A stretch of 10,961 nt of DNA from positions 1 to 10,961 of the forward strand of contig JACCRL010000163.1 in assembly GCA_013813605.1 (NCBI GenBank), read 5' to 3'. The notes beneath the pieces were generated by a model that was given only the letters and a program-made list of their open reading frames with translations, was not told the DNA's origin and did no database searches. The position numbers and the translations under genes were made by a program. Position 1 is the stretch's first letter. The number at the start of each line of letters is the position of its first letter. Positions 1-8,820 of the stretch are shown one piece after another. The DNA comes from Gemmatimonadaceae bacterium. Lineage in GTDB: Bacteria > Gemmatimonadota > Gemmatimonadetes > Gemmatimonadales > Gemmatimonadaceae.

Positions 1-48
1 TCAACTACCACCGGCTGGGCCTGCGCTCTTACAGCTAACTCTCCCAAG

Positions 49-276
49 ATGCCATCTGTCATACGATGCCCGCGTTGCCAATCCACGATGGACCCCGGTT
101 ACGTCGTTGACCTTACGCACGGCGGGGCCAACCCCGCGCAGTGGGCGCCAGGCTTTCCGCAAAAAAGTTTCTGGGTCGGGCTCAAGCTGGACAAGGATCA
201 GATGCTCGACATGACCACTTTCAGGTGCCGCAAATGCGGTTGCCTCGAATCATATGCTCTCGCCCAAGGAGAATAG
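49..276 (+). CDS. Small double-CxxC zinc ribbon protein (DUF6487/PF20097-like)
   Basis: This 75-residue protein has two widely spaced CxxC knuckles, CPRC at residues 7-10 and CRKC at 60-63, with a further Cys65. Between them lie a conserved-looking GYVVD segment and a WAPG...KSFWVGLKL stretch. The layout (CPxC, M-x-x-GY, a Trp, a SFWxGLK block, then RCxxCGxLExYA) matches my recollection of the small PF20097-type zinc ribbon family, whose function is unknown. A single structural zinc site formed by the two knuckles is inferred. No signal peptide or membrane segment is seen, so it is probably cytoplasmic. The frame is also open upstream to the window edge, but ATG 49 puts the first knuckle at the usual distance from the N-terminus. 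No Shine-Dalgarno site is visible before it. The stop lies one base before the start of the S9 peptidase gene, so the two are probably co-transcribed and translationally coupled. Confidence 0.7.
   Translation: MPSVIRCPRCQSTMDPGYVVDLTHGGANPAQWAPGFPQKSFWVGLKLDKDQMLDMTTFRCRKCGCLESYALAQGE
266..272 (+). promoter_or_regulatory. Shine-Dalgarno site of the S9 peptidase gene
   Basis: AAGGAGA lies 5 nt before ATG 278 and inside the last codons of the zinc ribbon gene. It decides the start: an in-frame ATG at 254 would add eight residues ahead of the signal peptide and has no such site. Confidence 0.7.
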
Positions 277-277
277 C

Positions 278-2269
278 ATGATCTTCCCGGTCCGACAGCA
301 CGCCGCTGCCGTGCGGACGGCTCTGTTTACGGTCATTGCCGCGCTCATGCTGCTCACTGCGGAGGATGCCGCGGCGCAAGCCGCTCCTCTCGCGGTCGTC
401 ACGCCCGCGGCGAATCTGGTCGTTGATGGGGTCCCGCCCATCCCGGCGACCCTGCGCGACGAAGTCAGGCGTTATACCGAGTCGCGCAGTGCGTCGCTCG
501 CCGACTGGCACCCGGTGTCGCGGGAGATTCTGATCAGCACCCGCTTCGGGAACGTGGCGCAAATCCATCGTGTTGCCGCGCCGGGCGGGGCCCGCGCCCA
601 GCTCACGTTTTTCGAGGAGCCCGTCACTGGCGCGTCGTTTCAGCCGGTGAACGGGAGATACTTTCTTTTCACGAGGGACGTTGGCGGCAACGAGTTCGGA
701 CAGATCTACCGTCATGACCTCGCCACAGGGATGAGTACGCGCATCACCGATGGTGGCCGCTCCCAGAACGGCGGTATCAGGTGGAGCAGTCGCGGAGACC
801 GCATCGCCTATGCGAGCACACGCCGCAACGGCACCGACCGCGACATTTACATCATGGATCCGCTCGCGCCCGCCACCGATCGGCGGCTGCTCGAGCTCCC
901 GGGTGGAGGCTGGGGCGTGAGCGACTGGTCGCCGGACGACCGCACCCTGCTGGTCGGAGAGTACCTCTCCGTCAATCAAAGCCGCGTTTTCCTGGTCGAC
1001 ATCGCGAGCGGGAACCGTACGCTGCTCATTCCCGAAGGCCGCGACACGGTTGCATACGGGGGGGCGCGGTTCAGTCGGGACGGACGCGGTGTGTACCTCA
1101 CGAGCGATGCCGGCTCCGAGTTCGCGCAGCTTGCCTACGTTGATCTTGCCTCACGGCGCGTCACGCCCTTGTCGGCTTCGATCAAGTGGGACGTCGAGGA
1201 GTTCGACCTCTCCGAGGACGGGCGCAGTCTCGCATTCGTGACCAATGAAGCGGGAATTTCCCGGCTCTATCACATGGACACGCGTAGCAGGCGCGTCCGG
1301 AGTCTGCCGGGCATTCCGAGCGGCGTCATCGGCGGCGTTGATTGGCACCGCAACTCGCGCGACCTCGGCTTTTCGGTGTCGTCTGCCCGCGGTCCGAGCG
1401 ATGTCTTCTCCGTCAACGTGGACACGGGGACGCTGACGCGATGGACGGCGAGCGAGCTCGGAGGCATCTCCGCCAGTGACTTGCGCGAGCCGTCGCTCAT
1501 TCGCTGGCCGTCGTTTGACGGGCGGGAGATCACCGGGTTCTACTATCGCCCGCCGCAACGCTTCACGGGCAGGCGTCCGGTAATCATCAACGTTCACGGA
1601 GGGCCGGAAGGACAATCCCGTCCGGCCTTTCAGGGCCGGTCGAATTATTACCTGAATGAGCTGGGCGTCGCGATCATCTACCCCAATGTGCGCGGTTCGA
1701 GCGGATTCGGAAAATCGTTCATCAAGCTCGACAACGGCGTCCGGCGTGAAGAGTCGGTGCGCGACATCGGCGCCCTGCTGGACTGGATCGCGCAACAGCC
1801 CGACCTCGACCCGCGCCGGGTCATGGTCACGGGCGGCAGCTACGGCGGCTACGTGACGCTTGCGGTCGCAACCAGCTACAACGACCGGATCTGCTGCTCA
1901 CTCGACGTCGTCGGCATCTCGAACTTCAACACCTTCCTCAAGAACACGGAATCGTACCGTCGCGACCTGCGCCGCGCTGAGTATGGTGACGAGCGACTGC
2001 CGGAGATTCGCGATTACTTCGAGCGCATCGCGCCCATCAACAACGCGTCGAAGATCTCAAAGCCCCTGTTCGTGGTTCAGGGCGGCAACGATCCGCGCGT
2101 CCCGCGCACTGAGGCCGAGCAGATGGTCGCGCGTGTCAAGCAGAACGGAACCCCGGTCTGGTACCTGATGGCGACGGACGAGGGCCACGGCTTCCGGAAA
2201 AAGGCGAACGTCGACTACCAGTTCTACGCGACCGTCGAGTTCATTCGCAGGTACCTGCTCGGTGGCTGA
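278..2269 (+). CDS. Exported S9 family serine peptidase (prolyl oligopeptidase / acylaminoacyl peptidase type)
   Basis: This 663-residue enzyme is predicted to cleave short peptides at their N-terminal side. Residues 1 to about 35 form a Sec signal peptide: positively charged start, hydrophobic core ending in LMLLTA, and an AxA-type cleavage region around AAAQA. Residues ~50-380 are repeats resembling beta-propeller/TolB-type blades (for example WSSRGDRIAY, WSPDDRTLLV, LSEDGRSLAF), which in this family form the lid over the active site. Residues ~410-663 are the alpha/beta hydrolase domain. It has HGGP at 440-443 (oxyanion region), nucleophile Ser521 in GGSYGGY, Asp605 in GGNDPRVP and His637 in DEGHGF, so the triad is complete. 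Length is normal for the family. It should act in the periplasm or outside the cell. The start is set by a strong Shine-Dalgarno site, and its stop overlaps the next gene. The exact substrate cannot be read from sequence. Confidence 0.93.
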   Translation: MIFPVRQHAAAVRTALFTVIAALMLLTAEDAAAQAAPLAVVTPAANLVVDGVPPIPATLRDEVRRYTESRSASLADWHPVSREILISTRFGNVAQIHRVAAPGGARAQLTFFEEPVTGASFQPVNGRYFLFTRDVGGNEFGQIYRHDLATGMSTRITDGGRSQNGGIRWSSRGDRIAYASTRRNGTDRDIYIMDPLAPATDRRLLELPGGGWGVSDWSPDDRTLLVGEYLSVNQSRVFLVDIASGNRTLLIPEGRDTVAYGGARFSRDGRGVYLTSDAGSEFAQLAYVDLASRRVTPLSASIKWDVEEFDLSEDGRSLAFVTNEAGISRLYHMDTRSRRVRSLPGIPSGVIGGVDWHRNSRDLGFSVSSARGPSDVFSVNVDTGTLTRWTASELGGISASDLREPSLIRWPSFDGREITGFYYRPPQRFTGRRPVIINVHGGPEGQSRPAFQGRSNYYLNELGVAIIYPNVRGSSGFGKSFIKLDNGVRREESVRDIGALLDWIAQQPDLDPRRVMVTGGSYGGYVTLAVATSYNDRICCSLDVVGISNFNTFLKNTESYRRDLRRAEYGDERLPEIRDYFERIAPINNASKISKPLFVVQGGNDPRVPRTEAEQMVARVKQNGTPVWYLMATDEGHGFRKKANVDYQFYATVEFIRRYLLGG

Positions 2270-3779
2270 GCGCCGTCTTGCGCGACTGTGCCGGGCGCTG
2301 ACGACGCTCGCTGTTGCCGGGCTCGTGGCTGCGTGCGCCGGGTCATCGAATGAAATTACCGCGCCTCCGCCAGCCCCCCCGGAAGAAACGATGGTCCCGC
2401 CAATCCAGCGCGAGATGCGCGGACTCTGGATAGCGACGGTGGCCAACATCGACTGGCCGAGCCGAGCGACCCTCAGCGCGGATCAGCAGCGTGCGGAGCT
2501 GGTCGACATCATCCAGCGCGCCTCGGCAACCGGGATAAATACCGTCATCTTCCAGATACGACCCGCGGCGGATGCGGTGTATCAATCGAGCCTCGAACCC
2601 TGGGCGTCGCTGCTCACCGGCACTCAGGGCAACAATCCCGGCTACGATCCCCTCGCACTGGCTATCCAGGAAGCCCATGCCAGGGGGATGGAGCTTCACG
2701 CCTGGGTAAATCCTTTTCGAGCCGGGAATACTGCGGACACCCTCAAGCTTTCCCGATCGCACCTGTTCTACACTCGCCGCGACATCGTGCGCGTATACGG
2801 AAGCAACATCTGGCTCGATCCGGGTGAGCCCGACGTCCAGGAACACTCGATCCGCGTGATTCGCGACATCATATCCCGCTACGACATCGACGCGATTCAT
2901 GCGGACGATTACTTCTATCCGTACGTGCAGCTGGGCCCGAACGGCACCGCCATCCCCTTTCCCGACGACGCTACCTTTTCCAGGTATGGCGGTGGATTGC
3001 CGCGCGATGACTGGCGACGGAGAAACATCGACCGCTTCGTCGAGCGAATGTACAGGGAAGCGCATGAGATCAAGCCAACCATCAAAGTTGGCGTTTCGCC
3101 CTTTGGTATCTGGCGGCCGGGATTTCCGTCTGGCGTCAAGGGCCTGGATGCCTTTGCATCCATCTACGCCGACGCGAGGAAGTGGCTGCAGGAAGGTTGG
3201 GTGGACTACCTCGCTCCACAACTCTACTGGGCCATTTCCGCCCCGGAACAGAGCTTTCCCGCGCTTCTTGACTGGTGGCTTGGCCAGAACGTGAAAGCGC
3301 GCCACGTCTGGCCGGGCCTCGCCGCATACAAGGTGCAGGATGGGAAAGCTTCTGCCTTCAGCATGCAGGAGATTCCGGAACAGATCCGCGTAACCCGCAG
3401 TCGCCCAGGCGGGACCGGCCACATTCTTTATAACACAACGTGGACTTTGAAACAGCACGGCGGCGCTCTGGCGTCGCTTCTTTCGACCGACCTCTACACG
3501 ACCCGGTCGCTTGTTCCTGCCAGCCCGTGGCTCGATTCTACGGCACCGCTCGCGCCCGGGGTTAGCGAGTCAGGTGGCACGATTCAAATCAGCCCTGCTG
3601 CCGGCGAGCCTGCGCGGTGGTGGGCGATCCAACAGCGTACGGCGGGAGCGTGGACAACGCGCATCTTGTTCCACGAACAGCGCACGGTCGCGATCAGCGC
3701 AACGACAAACCGGGTTCTGGTCCAGGCCGTGGACCAGGCGGGAAATACCAGCATCGCGCGTGAGTGGCGACGACCGTAG
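2262..3779 (+). CDS. GHL10 (DUF187/YngK/DigH-like) lipoprotein glycosidase
   Basis: This 505-residue protein belongs to the glycosyl hydrolase-like 10 family (PF02638). The characterised E. coli member, DigH (YddW), cleaves peptidoglycan glycan strands stripped of their peptides. The GTG start at 2262 overlaps the peptidase stop by 8 nt, which suggests coupled translation. Residues 1-25 form a lipoprotein signal with lipobox VAAC (Cys25), followed by a Pro-rich linker to about residue 45. The TIM-barrel domain runs from REMRGLWIATVANIDWPSR (~50) to ~400. It carries HAWVNPFR, HADDYFYPY at 213-221, SPFGIW at 279-284 and a PQLYW segment, all hallmarks of the family. Residues ~425-505 look like a fibronectin III-type module ending in a VQAVDQAGNTS strand. 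It is predicted to be membrane-anchored and to act on cell wall glycan. The usual HFDDYFYPY appears here with Ala in place of Phe. The exact substrate is inferred. Confidence 0.88.
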   Translation: MAERRLARLCRALTTLAVAGLVAACAGSSNEITAPPPAPPEETMVPPIQREMRGLWIATVANIDWPSRATLSADQQRAELVDIIQRASATGINTVIFQIRPAADAVYQSSLEPWASLLTGTQGNNPGYDPLALAIQEAHARGMELHAWVNPFRAGNTADTLKLSRSHLFYTRRDIVRVYGSNIWLDPGEPDVQEHSIRVIRDIISRYDIDAIHADDYFYPYVQLGPNGTAIPFPDDATFSRYGGGLPRDDWRRRNIDRFVERMYREAHEIKPTIKVGVSPFGIWRPGFPSGVKGLDAFASIYADARKWLQEGWVDYLAPQLYWAISAPEQSFPALLDWWLGQNVKARHVWPGLAAYKVQDGKASAFSMQEIPEQIRVTRSRPGGTGHILYNTTWTLKQHGGALASLLSTDLYTTRSLVPASPWLDSTAPLAPGVSESGGTIQISPAAGEPARWWAIQQRTAGAWTTRILFHEQRTVAISATTNRVLVQAVDQAGNTSIAREWRRP

Positions 3780-3839
3780 GGAGAATTGGATCGCTGTGAG
3801 GATGCGGCAGGAACCCTGATCACGTTTTTCGACTGTTCC

Positions 3840-4229
3840 TCAGGCAGCCGAAAGCTGACTGGTGCAATGGGCGCAGCGGCTTGCCTGCGCGTCAATCGAC
3901 ATCCGGCATTGCGGGCAGATTTTCGTCGGCTTATCGGGCTCGGCCTTCACGAAGATCTTCGAGATTCGCCAGGCGACGAAGCCGATGATGATGAAGTTGA
4001 GGAGCGCGGCGAGGAAATGGCCGACTCCGAACTTCACGGAGCCGACCGTCCACATCGCTTCCTTCCATTCCCCGCCGCCCCCCACCGCTGCGGCGATTAT
4101 CGGCATGATGAAGTCATCGACGAGTGCCGTCACCAGTGTGCCGAGCGCCGCGCCGATGACGACGGCAATGGCAAGTGCGACGACGTTTTGCTTGACGAGA
4201 AAAGACTTGAACTCAGTGAGCGTGGACAC
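3840..4229 (-). CDS. mscL: Large-conductance mechanosensitive channel MscL with C-terminal zinc ribbon
   Basis: This 129-residue inner-membrane channel would open under membrane tension to release solutes after osmotic downshock. I place the start at GTG 4229, 6 nt after an AGGAG, rather than at the in-frame ATG 4259. With that start, residues N15-V16-V17 and G26 align position for position with E. coli MscL. TM1 spans ~16-45 (NVVALAIAVVIGAALG...IMP), a short Gly-rich loop follows, and TM2 spans ~70-92. Residues 105-122 carry CPQC...CAHC, a four-Cys zinc ribbon, where E. coli has a helical bundle. Relative to E. coli, Asp18 and the gate-lining Gly22 are both Ala here. The zinc ribbon variant occurs in several phyla, so it is a known architecture, but its role is unclear. 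The gene is convergent with the GHL10 gene and divergent from guaB. Confidence 0.92.
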   Translation of the reverse strand: MSTLTEFKSFLVKQNVVALAIAVVIGAALGTLVTALVDDFIMPIIAAAVGGGGEWKEAMWTVGSVKFGVGHFLAALLNFIIIGFVAWRISKIFVKAEPDKPTKICPQCRMSIDAQASRCAHCTSQLSAA

Positions 4230-4235
4230 CGGCGG

Positions 4236-4240
4236 CTCCT
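4236..4240 (-). promoter_or_regulatory. Shine-Dalgarno site of mscL
   Basis: On the minus strand AGGAG stands 6 nt before GTG 4229. It fixes the start ten codons inside the longest open frame, and this agrees with the alignment to E. coli MscL. Confidence 0.65.
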
Positions 4241-4295
4241 GTCGAAGTGAATGGGGCAACGCGAAAAGTAGTCGGGTCAGGGAAGGTTCAGCTAA

Positions 4296-5927
<1,632 letters not shown>

Positions 5928-5985
5928 CTGCGGGCTTGTCTTGCACGCTGTTCGCCGTTCGGGCTGAAGTCGAGAGCGGACGGGA

Positions 5986-6111
5986 GGGTGGGTGTCTGCA
6001 CAGGCGGCATCAAGCGAGCGACCGAGGAGACCAGACCCGGAGCGCGGAGCGCGCAGGGGCGCTTTGGGCTCCGACAGAGTCGAGCGTTGCCGCCGAAGCA
6101 GGCACCCACCC
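5986..6111 (+). repeat. Long rod-like imperfect inverted repeat (possible structured RNA, terminator-like element or interspersed repeat)
   Basis: Arms 5986-5999 and 6098-6111 can pair over 14 bp. The only departure is a G-U wobble (5995/6102) if the plus strand is transcribed; on the minus strand it would be an A-C mismatch, which mildly favours a plus-strand RNA. After a symmetric 3x3 internal loop, 6003-6009 pairs with 6088-6094 (7 bp). Then 6019-6022 pairs with 6079-6082, 6038-6043 with 6068-6073 (6 bp), and 6051-6054 with 6059-6062 around a 4-nt loop. The whole makes one ~126-nt rod beginning 58 nt after the guaB stop. No T-run follows, so it is not a standard intrinsic terminator. It does not match the conserved features of SRP RNA that I know. 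Identity is unknown; the pairing itself is read directly from the sequence. Confidence 0.6.
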
Positions 6112-6155
6112 GACCAGGCCGCGGCGCGCACAAAAAAACCGGAATGCCGAAACTT

Positions 6156-6168
6156 GCTTGACACAAGC
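6156..6168. promoter_or_regulatory. Short palindrome overlapping the putative -35 box
   Basis: GCTTG and CAAGC flank a 3-nt ACA spacer, giving 5-bp arms centred on 6162 and covering the TTGACA box. Such a site could bind a dimeric regulator, but arms this short also arise by chance. Confidence 0.25.
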
Positions 6169-6186
6169 GCGGCACGAGACACAACT
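6158..6186 (+). promoter_or_regulatory. Putative sigma-70-type promoter for the permease-nrnA-mrp-UDG operon
   Basis: A perfect TTGACA stands at 6158-6163, with an A7 tract about 20 nt upstream that could act as an UP-like element. At 17-nt spacing the -10 position (6181-6186, ACAACT) matches the consensus poorly, so the promoter may need an activator or use another sigma factor. It would give a leader of about 65 nt before ATG 6258. Confidence 0.35.
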
Positions 6187-6191
6187 TCTGC

Positions 6192-6206
6192 GACCGTCGT
6201 ACGGTC
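6192..6206. promoter_or_regulatory. Perfect 6-bp palindrome, candidate operator
   Basis: GACCGT and ACGGTC flank a 3-nt CGT spacer. If the TTGACA box at 6158 is used, this symmetric site covers the predicted transcription start, a typical repressor position. The regulator is unknown. Confidence 0.3.
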
Positions 6207-6257
6207 AAATGTTTCAGAGAAGTATTTCACGCTTCCGACTATTTCCGCGGAGTTGGT

Positions 6258-7757
6258 ATGGGTCTATGGACGAAGAAGAGCATCGCTTCCCTCCAACAGG
6301 AGGCAACCGGTGACGGAGATGGCCATCAGCTCAAGCGCGCCCTCGGCGCGCTAAATCTCACCACGCTCGGCATCGGCGCGATCATCGGCGCCGGCATCTT
6401 CGTTCTGACGGGCACCGCGGCCGCCCAGTATGCCGGGCCCGCAATCGTGTACTCGTTTATCCTCGCCGGACTGGGCTGCCTCTTCGCCGGACTCTGCTAC
6501 GCGGAGTTCGCGAGCATGATTCCCATCGCCGGCAGCGCGTACACGTACGGCTACGCGACGCTCGGCGAATTCATCGCCTGGATCATCGGCTGGGATCTCA
6601 TTCTGGAGTACCTCTTCGGCGCGTCTACCGTTGCCGTCGGCTGGTCGGGGTACTTCACCGCGTTCATGGAAGAGCTCGGCATTCAGATGCCGGCCAGTCT
6701 CACCAACGCGCCGCTTGCCTACACCGAGACCGCCAAGTTCGACGCCGCCGGTGTTCTTACCCAAGCGGAAGGATTCACCTCGACAGGCGCGCTCATCAAC
6801 CTGCCGGCGATGCTTCTCATCGGCCTGATGACAACGCTGCTCGTGATCGGCATCAAGGAATCGGCGCGCTTCAACAATCTCATCGTCATCCTCAAGGTCA
6901 CCATCGTTTTCCTGGTGATCGGCTTCGGCTTCATGTACGTGAACCAGGCGAACTGGCACCCGTTCATTCCGCCCAACACCGGCGAGTACGGCCACTACGG
7001 CTGGAGCGGAATCGTTCGCGGCTCCGCGGTCGTCTTCTTCGCCTACATCGGGTTCGACGCGGTGTCTACCGCTGCGCAGGAGGCAAAGAATCCGCAGAAG
7101 GACATGCCGATCGGAATTCTCGGGTCGCTGGCATTCTGTACCGTGCTTTACATCCTGATGGCGCTCGTCATGACCGGTCTCGCCAACTACACCGAGCTCG
7201 ACGTGCCGCACCCGGTGTTCGTCGCCATCGACAAGGCCGGACCGGGACTCGCGTGGCTCAAGCCGATAGTCAACATCGGCGCAATTGCCGGACTCGCCTC
7301 GGTGGTGCTGGTGATGCTCATGGGACAGCCGCGCATCTTCTACTCGATGGCGAGAGACGGCCTGCTCCCGCCGGTTTTCGGCAAGGTGCATCCGAAGTAC
7401 AGGACACCGTACGTCACGACGATTCTCACCGGCGCTGTCGCCGCTGTCGTTGCCGGACTCTTCCCGATCGGGCTCCTCGGCGAGCTGGTATCGATCGGGA
7501 CGCTGTTCGCCTTCATTATCGTCTGCGCAGGCATCATCATGCTGCGCTACAAGTCACCGAACATCGCGCGGCCATTCCGCACGCCGTTCGTGCCGCTGGT
7601 GCCGCTACTCGGCATCGGGATCTGCGGCTACATGATGTCCAGCCTCCCCCGCGCGACGTGGGAGCGGTTGATCGTATGGATGATTATCGGTCTCGCGATC
7701 TACTTCCTCTATGGCAAGCGCCACTCGAAGCTCGGGCGCGCAGAGGGCACCAGCTGA
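6258..7757 (+). CDS. APC-superfamily amino acid permease (cationic amino acid transporter type, YfnA-like)
   Basis: This 499-residue inner-membrane protein has about 12 hydrophobic segments. The unwound TM1 motif typical of APC carriers, [15 protein letters not shown], starts at residue 38 and builds the substrate site that binds the amino acid backbone. [17 protein letters not shown] (TM3) and [20 protein letters not shown] (TM6 into the loop, Glu275-Pro279) are signatures of the CAT branch, which includes B. subtilis YfnA and Geobacillus Apc[16 protein letters not shown] is another family block. The family imports amino acids by proton-coupled symport or exchange; the substrate here cannot be told from sequence. 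A ~45-residue, partly polar insert (residues ~140-180) lies between two helices. GGAG sits 5 nt before ATG 6258. It is the first gene of a probable four-gene operon and overlaps or abuts the next gene. Confidence 0.92.
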   Translation: MGLWTKKSIASLQQEATGDGDGHQLKRALGALNLTTLGIGAIIGAGIFVLTGTAAAQYAGPAIVYSFILAGLGCLFAGLCYAEFASMIPIAGSAYTYGYATLGEFIAWIIGWDLILEYLFGASTVAVGWSGYFTAFMEELGIQMPASLTNAPLAYTETAKFDAAGVLTQAEGFTSTGALINLPAMLLIGLMTTLLVIGIKESARFNNLIVILKVTIVFLVIGFGFMYVNQANWHPFIPPNTGEYGHYGWSGIVRGSAVVFFAYIGFDAVSTAAQEAKNPQKDMPIGILGSLAFCTVLYILMALVMTGLANYTELDVPHPVFVAIDKAGPGLAWLKPIVNIGAIAGLASVVLVMLMGQPRIFYSMARDGLLPPVFGKVHPKYRTPYVTTILTGAVAAVVAGLFPIGLLGELVSIGTLFAFIIVCAGIIMLRYKSPNIARPFRTPFVPLVPLLGIGICGYMMSSLPRATWERLIVWMIIGLAIYFLYGKRHSKLGRAEGTS

Positions 7758-7770
7758 TCTCAACCGGCAG

Positions 7771-8808
7771 GTGATCGACCTTCTTGCGGTACCGGAGCAC
7801 CGGAGAAAAGCGATAGAGCGTCTCGCGCGGGAGTTCAGCGCGGGACGCTCTGTCGCAATATCGACTCACATCAATGCCGACGGCGACGGATGCGGCTCGG
7901 AAGCCGCGCTGTGCCGGTTGCTGGGCCAGATGGGCCTGAGCGCGAGCGTCGTCAACCCGACCCCGTGGCCGGAGACGTACCGTTTCCTGCTCGGCGACGA
8001 TGTGCGCGATGAATCGGAGCAGGGACCCAGGGCGCTCGAAAAGGCGGACGTGCTGGCGGTGCTCGATATCTCTGACGTGAAACGTCTCGGTTCGCTCGCC
8101 GAAACGGTCCGCAAGCTTACGATCCCCAAGGTCGTGATCGACCACCATCTGCCCGGAGACGATCCACCGAGCACGGTGATATTCGACGATACGACCGCGT
8201 GTGCGACTGGTGAGCTGATCTATGATCTAGCGTCAGTCCTGGGCCTGGACATCACGCCCGACATCGCGCGCGCTCTCTACGTCGCCATGCTCACCGACAC
8301 CGGCGGGTTTCGCTTCAGCAACACTTCTGCGCGATGCCTCAGCATCGCGGGGCAGCTGATCGCCTGTGGCGTCGAGCCGGAGGAGATGTACCGCCGCCTG
8401 TACGCATCGATCCCCGTTGGCAGGCTGCACCTGCTGCGCGACGCGCTCGCGACGCTGGAGGTCGACCCGCAGTACGGGCTGTCGTGGATCTCGGTCGCCG
8501 CGGGGGCCGCTGAGGAGTACGGACTCAAGTCCGAGGACCTTGAAGGAATCGCCGAGCACCCGCGTTCGGTTGGCGGAACGCGAATGGCGCTTTTCTTCCG
8601 CGACCTTGGGCATGGCAAGGTGAAGGTGTCGTTCCGGAGCACCGGAGCGGTCGATGTAAACGAGTTCGCGCGCCAGTTCGGCGGCGGCGGACACGCGCGC
8701 GCATCGGGAGCGCTCATTCCAGGAACTCTCGATGCGGTACGGCACGACGTCGTCGCCGCAGCACGCGTGTTTCTCGCTGAATCGGACCGCCCGCGCGCGA
8801 CGCCCTGA
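7771..8808 (+). CDS. nrnA: DHH/DHHA1 phosphoesterase, NrnA-type (oligoribonuclease / pAp phosphatase)
   Basis: Members of this family degrade very short RNA oligonucleotides, and many also dephosphorylate pAp or hydrolyse pApA from c-di-AMP. With GTG 7771 as start the protein has 345 residues. The Mn-binding motifs of the DHH domain are all present: HINADGDG (His33, Asp37, Asp39), DISD, VIDHH (Asp124, His125, His126) and DTGGFRF. The DHHA1 domain ends with GGGGHARASGA (304-314), which binds the nucleotide. No CBS or transmembrane domain is attached, so it is the cytosolic stand-alone form rather than GdpP. Start choice is uncertain: ATG 7711 in the same frame would add 20 residues but overlap the permease gene by 47 nt, and neither start has a clear Shine-Dalgarno site. 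It lies 13 nt after the permease stop and 12 nt before mrp. Choice among oligoribonuclease, pAp and pApA activity needs biochemistry. Confidence 0.88.
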   Translation: MIDLLAVPEHRRKAIERLAREFSAGRSVAISTHINADGDGCGSEAALCRLLGQMGLSASVVNPTPWPETYRFLLGDDVRDESEQGPRALEKADVLAVLDISDVKRLGSLAETVRKLTIPKVVIDHHLPGDDPPSTVIFDDTTACATGELIYDLASVLGLDITPDIARALYVAMLTDTGGFRFSNTSARCLSIAGQLIACGVEPEEMYRRLYASIPVGRLHLLRDALATLEVDPQYGLSWISVAAGAAEEYGLKSEDLEGIAEHPRSVGGTRMALFFRDLGHGKVKVSFRSTGAVDVNEFARQFGGGGHARASGALIPGTLDAVRHDVVAAARVFLAESDRPRATP

Positions 8809-8820
8809 GTAAGTTGCGGC

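Larger units (their letters stand above)
5928..6257. other. 330-nt intergenic region between guaB and the permease gene
   Basis: No credible gene is found here. The open frames that cross it on both strands lack ribosome sites and recognisable protein features, and most run on into guaB or the permease gene. The first part is dominated by a long imperfect inverted repeat (5986-6111). An A7 tract at 6132-6138, a TTGACA box at 6158-6163 and two short palindromes follow, so the second half is probably the promoter region of the downstream operon. I see no tRNA, SRP RNA GGAA-loop motif or T-tract terminator. Confidence 0.7.

Noticed and set aside
1..38. Twelve codons ending in TAA that could be the C-terminal end of an upstream gene (ending ...LGLRSYS).
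   Set aside because: Too short to recognise a family; another frame through the same bases is also open to the window edge, so the reading frame cannot be decided.
1058..1064. Run of seven G within the S9 peptidase gene, a possible slippage or phase-variation site.
   Set aside because: The frame continues intact across it through the full triad-bearing domain, and G runs of this size are unremarkable at this GC content.
2343..3458. Antisense open frame of 371 codons opposite the GHL10 gene.
   Set aside because: Shadow of codon bias on the plus strand; no family features, while the plus-strand protein has clear motifs.
3809..3844. Inverted repeats (AGGAAC/GTTCCT and CCTGA/TCAGG) in the gap between the convergent GHL10 and mscL genes, with a T5 inside the loop.
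   Set aside because: The two pairings exclude each other, loops are 20 nt or more, and no T-tract follows the stem on either strand, so a terminator call is not supported.
6130..6150. A7 tract read as the T-tract of a minus-strand terminator.
   Set aside because: The preceding minus-strand stem is only about 3 bp, and no minus-strand gene ends here.
6351..7391. Antisense open frame of 346 codons opposite the permease gene.
   Set aside because: Low-complexity His/Glu/Arg/Asp composition produced by complementing hydrophobic transmembrane codons.
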